Shown here: positions 38,256-42,100 of the stretch, in pieces
Numbering within the stretch: position 1 is the first letter of the stretch
Layout of the letters: each line of letters begins with the position of its first letter
DNA from: Anaerotignum sp.
GTDB lineage: Bacteria; Bacillota; Clostridia; Lachnospirales; Anaerotignaceae
Direction of reading: 5' to 3'
NCBI GenBank assembly: GCA_020024255.1
Contig: JAHHTX010000004.1
Coordinates: 1-42,100, forward strand
Length of the DNA: 42,100 nt
Notes under the pieces: generated by a model
The model's input: the letters and a program-made list of their open reading frames with translations, nothing else
Databases searched by the model: none
Told to the model about the DNA's origin: nothing
Made by a program: the position numbers and the translations under genes

Positions 38256-38330
38256 TGCACAAATCATACAAATGCCACAAGATGCAGTCCTCTGCAAAAG
38301 ACACACACTTTGTATAGTTTGTGCATTTTT
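38254..38330 (+). terminator. Large structured terminator or leader element before the CDF gene
   Basis: AATGCACAAA-TC-ATACAAA (38254-38272) pairs with TTTGTAT-AG-TTTGTGCATT (38309-38327), a 17-bp stem with one internal loop, and encloses a second hairpin GCAG-TCCT-CTGC. A T run follows. It fits a terminator for the DUF4364 gene, but the inner hairpin and the adjacent cation transporter leave open a regulatory leader. Confidence 0.6.
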
Positions 38331-38370
38331 ATTATCCAAAATGAAAAAAGAAAAAGAAGGGACAGACTTT

Positions 38371-39336
38371 ATGGATACAGACACGACAGACAGGAAAAAG
38401 AAAGCAATACAGACAGAAAAACAAGAAAAACAGATTTTATGGATTTCCTTCGTCACAGGATTGTTCTTTGCCATTTCGGAATTTATCATTGCCATCTATA
38501 CCCACTCCCAATCAGTACTCATGGATGCTGCCTATGACTCCACAGAACTGATTGTCATTATCCTGACATTGTTTCTCACGCCGTTATTTCATAAACCCAT
38601 TTCCGAAGAGCATCCTTATGGCTTTTTACAAGTGGAGTCCATTTTTGTCATCGTGAAAGGCTGTATGATGCTTTCTGTCACTGTAGGTCTTTCGGTAAAC
38701 AGTATTGAAATAGCCTTGTCTGGCGGGAATCCCGTAAACGGTATTCAAATTTCCTTGTTTCAGCTTGTCTTGGCTATCGGCTGCTTTTTTATCTATCTGC
38801 TGATGCGGTATTTGAACCGCTCTCTTTCCTCTCCTACGGTAAAGGCGGAACTTTTGGGTTGGAAACTGGATATTGCCTACAGCGGCGGTATGGCACTGGC
38901 ATTTATTGCATCTTCCTTTTTGGACAAAACACCTCTTGCCTTTATCTCGCCCTACTTTGACCAGATTGTGGCAGTCGCAATTATTCTGTTCATGCTGCCG
39001 GAAAACATGAAAATGCTTTGGCGAGCCTTGCAGGATATTTTCTTATTCTCTCCTGAAAAAGGCATTACAGAGGAAATCAAGTCTATCTGTGATGAGATTT
39101 TAGAGAAATATAATTTTAAGCCTATTTTCTACGATATTACCCGTACCGGCAGACGGCTTTGGGTATCGGTTTATTTTAAAATCGAAGAGGATTATCTGTC
39201 CTTGTATCAACTCCAACAGGCATCTCATAGTGTACGCACTACCCTAAAGGCAAAATTTGAAAACTGTTCCAGTGAACTGATACTGGCATCAGAGGAATTA
39301 CAGACTTTGCTGCGACAGCTTCCTCCCATTGCATAA
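38371..39336 (+). CDS. Cation diffusion facilitator (CDF) family transporter
   Basis: 321 residues from MDTDTTDRKKKAIQTEKQEK, with GAAGGGACAGACTTT before the ATG. About six membrane segments are predicted (ILWISFVTGLFFAISEFIIA, SIFVIVKGCMMLSVTVGLSV, LFQLVLAIGCFFIYLLMRYL, others). TM2 carries MDAAYDSTE, the DxxxD metal-site variant. TM5 has GWKLDIAYSGG, with Asp but not the usual His. The C-terminal cytoplasmic domain (RRLWVSVYFKIEEDYLSLYQ) ends the protein. It exports divalent cations (Fe, Mn, Zn or Co; the set of ligands does not decide). Its transcript ends at a strong terminator. Confidence 0.86.
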   Translation: MDTDTTDRKKKAIQTEKQEKQILWISFVTGLFFAISEFIIAIYTHSQSVLMDAAYDSTELIVIILTLFLTPLFHKPISEEHPYGFLQVESIFVIVKGCMMLSVTVGLSVNSIEIALSGGNPVNGIQISLFQLVLAIGCFFIYLLMRYLNRSLSSPTVKAELLGWKLDIAYSGGMALAFIASSFLDKTPLAFISPYFDQIVAVAIILFMLPENMKMLWRALQDIFLFSPEKGITEEIKSICDEILEKYNFKPIFYDITRTGRRLWVSVYFKIEEDYLSLYQLQQASHSVRTTLKAKFENCSSELILASEELQTLLRQLPPIA

Positions 39337-39361
39337 TCACGAAGTAATCATTGAAAAATAC

Positions 39362-39398
39362 AAAAATGGGTTGCTCTTCTTTGGAGCAAGCCATTTTT
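39362..39398. terminator. Bidirectional Rho-independent terminator
   Basis: AAAAATGG-G-TTGCTC (39362-39376) pairs with GAGCAA-G-CCATTTTT (39384-39398), a 14-bp stem with one mismatch and a T/A run on both sides. It ends the CDF transcript and could also end the convergent NifX operon, about 125 bases beyond its stop. Confidence 0.8.
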
Positions 39399-39523
39399 CT
39401 ATATATATACTACAGTACACCATATCTTTCTCCTTCCGTAAAAAAAGCAGTACACGAAAACCGCATACTGCTTACTACTCCATCTTGTTACAATCTTTTT
39501 TGCTTCATTGGTAAGTACAAAAA

Positions 39524-39886
39524 TCAATGATGTTCGTTACATTCGTGTGCATGTTCATGTTCATGACAGATAGAACCCGTAGAGTGCAATTCGCCGCTCA
39601 GATATGCTTCTACAGCACTTTTTGCATCGCCTTCTGCCCCCAGAATCACTTCCACATTTCTTTCATTGAAAATATCCATTGCACCGCCGCCCATACCGCC
39701 TGCAATGATAACTTCTACACCTTTGTCTGCCAAGAAATTAGGCAGGAAACCGGGCTTATGTCCGGGGTTTGGGACATTTTCCTCTGCCGTAATTTTTCCG
39801 TTTTCCACATGGAAAATATTGAAATTTTCACAATGCCCAAAATGAGGCCAAATCTGACTTCCGTTACAAGAAACTGCAATTTTCAT
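39524..39886 (-). CDS. NifX-like (dinitrogenase FeMo-cofactor family) protein with His-rich tail
   Basis: 120 residues. The core MKIAVSCNGSQIWPHFGHCE, FNIFHVENGKITAEENVPNP, GHKPGFLPNFLADKGVEVII and AGGMGGGAMDIFNERNVEVI is the PF02579 fold that binds metal cofactor precursors. The C-terminus CHEHEHAHECNEHH is a metal-binding His/Cys cluster. It is the last gene of an operon with two ferredoxin-type ATPases. No nitrogenase genes are visible, so it likely serves a general Fe-S or metal handling system. Confidence 0.88.
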   Translation of the reverse strand: MKIAVSCNGSQIWPHFGHCENFNIFHVENGKITAEENVPNPGHKPGFLPNFLADKGVEVIIAGGMGGGAMDIFNERNVEVILGAEGDAKSAVEAYLSGELHSTGSICHEHEHAHECNEHH

Positions 39887-39953
39887 GATAATCTCTCCTT
39901 TTATCCTTTATTGGTTATATCCACAAACCTTTTCTCATATTTTTCTAATATCA

Positions 39954-40826
39954 TTATGCCTTCTGCATCCCCATAAGAACCATAACTTTCTCATAAACCT
40001 CATGCAATGCTGTACGGGCAGGACAATCTGCATCTGCAATGCTTTTTCCTGCATTGATTGCAAGAGATGCCTGTTTGTCGTAGGGAATTTTTCCCACAAA
40101 GGGAATTTGATGTTCCCTGCAAAATTCCTCTATTATCTTTGTTTTTTCCATACTTATGGTATATTTATTGACACAGACAGCCGCCTTTGTTTGGAACATT
40201 CCTGCTGTTTTCAGAATACGTTCCATATCACTAATGCCGGAAACCGAAGGCTCTGTCACAATCAGAACGAAATCTACACCACTCATTGATGCAATGACAG
40301 GACAGCCAATGCCAGGTGAACCATCTATAACGGCAAGTTCCGTTTCCGGTGCTGCATCAAACAAAGCATTTTTCACTGCTGTAACCAGTTTACCCGAATT
40401 GCCTCGACCTGTTTTCAGCCTTGCGGTGGAAAATACTGTATCCCCTTCATACAACTCCATTTCCCCTGCCACATCTTGAACCATTTCAATGGATTTTGTT
40501 GGACAGACATAGGCACAAACACCGCAGCCTTCACAGCCATATGCGGAAATGGCATACTTTCCACTTTTTTCCTCTACTGCACCATAGCGGCACATCGCCT
40601 TGCATTGTCCACAGCCAATACAGGTGTCTTGCTGAATGACTGCCTTTTCCGAGCCGTAATGGTCACTTTGTTTCGGTTTTTGTTGCATATTCGCAACCAT
40701 ATGCAGGTTGGGTGCATCTACATCGCAGTCAGCAAAAGCACGGGCTTCTGAAAAGCGGATAAACGCTGCGGCTGTTGTGGTTTTTCCCGTACCGCCTTTC
40801 CCGCTTAAAATAAGCAATTTCTTCAT
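39954..40826 (-). CDS. Mrp/MinD-type P-loop ATPase with ferredoxin insert
   Basis: 290 residues. The deviant Walker A is LSGKGGTGKTTTAAAFIRFS. A ferredoxin-like insertion carries QDTCIGCGQCKAMCRYGAVE and YGCEGCGVCAYVCPTKSIEM, two 4Fe-4S sites. Walker-B-like VIDGSPGIGCPVIASMSGVD and a KIPYDKQASLAINAGKSIAD tail follow. Such proteins are predicted Fe-S scaffold or electron-carrier ATPases. It overlaps the upstream paralogue by four bases (ATGA). Confidence 0.9.
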   Translation of the reverse strand: MKKLLILSGKGGTGKTTTAAAFIRFSEARAFADCDVDAPNLHMVANMQQKPKQSDHYGSEKAVIQQDTCIGCGQCKAMCRYGAVEEKSGKYAISAYGCEGCGVCAYVCPTKSIEMVQDVAGEMELYEGDTVFSTARLKTGRGNSGKLVTAVKNALFDAAPETELAVIDGSPGIGCPVIASMSGVDFVLIVTEPSVSGISDMERILKTAGMFQTKAAVCVNKYTISMEKTKIIEEFCREHQIPFVGKIPYDKQASLAINAGKSIADADCPARTALHEVYEKVMVLMGMQKA

Positions 40827-41665
40827 GCTTCTACCTCCTTTTTCACTGTGTCTAGCAAATTTTGGAAAGTAGCTTTCGTTTCCCCAGCCTGTTCCGAAGC
40901 AATTTCCCCTTTTGCACCAATCTGTGCCAATTTTTCGGAAAATGGCAACCGCAGTAAAACATTTATGCCTTCCTGTTGATAAAACGCTTGCAGTGGTGCA
41001 TAAGGTACATCTTCTTTATTGATGACTAAACCGCAGGGTTTTCCCAAAAGCCGCACCAATTCGTATACCATCTGAACATTATGAAAACCAAAAGCAGTCG
41101 GCTCTGCAACCAAAATACAGTAGTCGGATTTTGTGATACATTCCATAACGGAACAGCCGCTGCCAGGTGGACAATCAATTATGACATTTTCATTTTCCAT
41201 CTGCATCCCTGTATCCATCGCCGCCTGTATGACAGGAACAGCCGAAACTTCGCCCATAGCCATTTCCCCGGTAACAACACAGACATCTTTGTGATTTCCC
41301 ACAGAAACCATTCCAATCTTATGATTTTCTTCCTGCACTGCTCCCGAAGGACAAACCAAAGTACAGCCACCACAGGAATGACAAACTTCGGAAAATACCA
41401 TAGGCTTCCCCTTGATGAATACGAGGGCATTAAACCGACAGAAATCCACACATTTTCTACAGCCTGTACAAGACTCTGCATGAAAGGCAGGGATTTTTGT
41501 AAAAACATCTCTATTGGTGACCTCCTGGGGTTTCAGAAATAGTCTGCCGTTAGGTTCTTCCACATCACAGTCAATGTAAGTGGCTTTTCCTGCGGCAACT
41601 GCCAAATTGACAGCAACAAAGGTTTTTCCCGTACCGCCCTTACCGCTTAATACTGCAATCTTCAT
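40823..41665 (-). CDS. Mrp/MinD-type P-loop ATPase with ferredoxin insert (paralogue)
   Basis: 280 residues. It begins MKIAVLSGKGGTGKTFVAVN and has two 4Fe-4S motifs in ESCTGCRKCVDFCRFNALVF and EVCHSCGGCTLVCPSGAVQE, then VIIDCPPGSGCSVMECITKS. It is clearly homologous to the downstream 290-residue protein, so the pair arose by duplication and probably forms a heterodimer. Both are bordered by NifX-like proteins. The start overlaps the upstream NifX-like gene by four bases (ATGA). Confidence 0.9.
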   Translation of the reverse strand: MKIAVLSGKGGTGKTFVAVNLAVAAGKATYIDCDVEEPNGRLFLKPQEVTNRDVFTKIPAFHAESCTGCRKCVDFCRFNALVFIKGKPMVFSEVCHSCGGCTLVCPSGAVQEENHKIGMVSVGNHKDVCVVTGEMAMGEVSAVPVIQAAMDTGMQMENENVIIDCPPGSGCSVMECITKSDYCILVAEPTAFGFHNVQMVYELVRLLGKPCGLVINKEDVPYAPLQAFYQQEGINVLLRLPFSEKLAQIGAKGEIASEQAGETKATFQNLLDTVKKEVEA

Positions 41666-42018
41666 ACCTTTCCATGAAAGCCTGCATGGAAATGGTCAAG
41701 TATGTCCAGCTTTCCCTCCTGAAGCAGTTTGATGTTATCCTCTGCATCTGTTCCCTGTGATTTGTATATTTTTATATCCGCAGCCAAAAGCACTTCTGCG
41801 GCATTTTCTCCACAACGCACTGTAATCAGGACATCTGCCTGATGGTCTACCACAAATTGTGCAGACTTCAAACCTGCTCCCCCCTGTGCATCGGCAGCAG
41901 GATTGACTTCTGCTATTCCCTTGCCTGCTTCTGTATCCCAAAAGAGAAAATATGGTGTCCTGCCAAAGGAAACGCAGACATCTTTTTTATTTTCGTCTAC
42001 AGGAATTGCAATTTTCAT
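41662..42018 (-). CDS. NifX-like (dinitrogenase FeMo-cofactor family) protein
   Basis: 118 residues: MKIAIPVDENKKDVCVSFGR, FLFWDTEAGKGIAEVNPAAD, AQGGAGLKSAQFVVDHQADV and CGENAAEVLLAADIKIYKSQ. This is the PF02579 family, with a different N-terminal metal site from the other copy. AGAAGGAGGTCCATGAG stands before the start, so the operon begins here or upstream of the window end. The C-terminus (LDILDHFHAGFHGKV) has several His. Confidence 0.87.
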   Translation of the reverse strand: MKIAIPVDENKKDVCVSFGRTPYFLFWDTEAGKGIAEVNPAADAQGGAGLKSAQFVVDHQADVLITVRCGENAAEVLLAADIKIYKSQGTDAEDNIKLLQEGKLDILDHFHAGFHGKV

Positions 42019-42100
42019 CTCATGGACCTCCTTCTGTCTTATTCTGTAAAAAATATCTTTCCTTTTCAGGAATATTTATGGCATATGTCATTTATAATTC

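Noticed and set aside
1..42100. tRNA or rRNA genes and insertion sequences
   Set aside because: I saw no cloverleaf-like or rRNA-like sequence and no transposase gene in the window.

Overview
The window comes from a low-G+C, endospore-forming member of the Clostridia. The evidence is A/T-rich DNA, strong GGAGG ribosome-binding sites, spore-coat cotJ genes, and house-keeping proteins typical of Clostridia (UPF0735 ACT protein, DUF4364 protein, TIGR01212 radical SAM protein, paired NifX/Mrp-type Fe-S ATPases). I cannot name genus or species from the sequence alone.

Positions 1 to about 29,060 are the right part of a temperate contractile-tailed prophage; its left end lies outside the window. 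From right to left it contains: a large serine recombinase at the right edge; a Fic protein; a divergent pair of XRE regulators forming the lysogeny switch; an early/replication block on the minus strand (small zinc-ribbon proteins, an HUH rolling-circle-type Rep, a small cysteine-rich protein, SSB, a PAPS-reductase-like PP-loop protein, DUF3310, RecU and a sigma-like late regulator); a short plus-strand island with two tiny membrane peptides and an XRE protein; then the late operon on the minus strand. The late operon runs HNH nuclease, terS, terL, portal, protease, HK97-type capsid, head-tail connectors, sheath, tube, a frameshifted tail chaperone, tape measure, a PBSX/Xkd-like baseplate and tail fibre. 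An independently transcribed MORN-repeat lipoprotein gene interrupts the tail genes.

The prophage sits inside cotJC. The cotJA-cotJB-cotJC operon reads toward the phage, and CotJC is cut off after about 32 codons, next to the recombinase stop codon. This is the arrangement of developmental intervening elements such as skin in sigK and SP-beta in spsM, and suggests that spore-coat gene repair may depend on prophage excision.

Positions 29,060 to 42,100 are host chromosome: the cotJ remnant, a threonine/aspartate-family operon (ACT regulator, thrB, lysC), an unrecognised 518-residue protein, a CobD-like aminotransferase, a small unknown, a radical SAM protein, a DUF4364 regulator, a CDF cation transporter, and an operon of two ferredoxin-containing Mrp/MinD-type ATPases flanked by two NifX-like proteins.

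The most interesting observations are: the prophage in cotJC; the self-contained island of two tiny membrane peptides plus XRE, with a consensus promoter whose spacer is a 16-bp palindrome; an operator-like motif shared between the MORN lipoprotein promoter and the lysogeny region; and a candidate antisense RNA opposite the leader of the HUH Rep gene.
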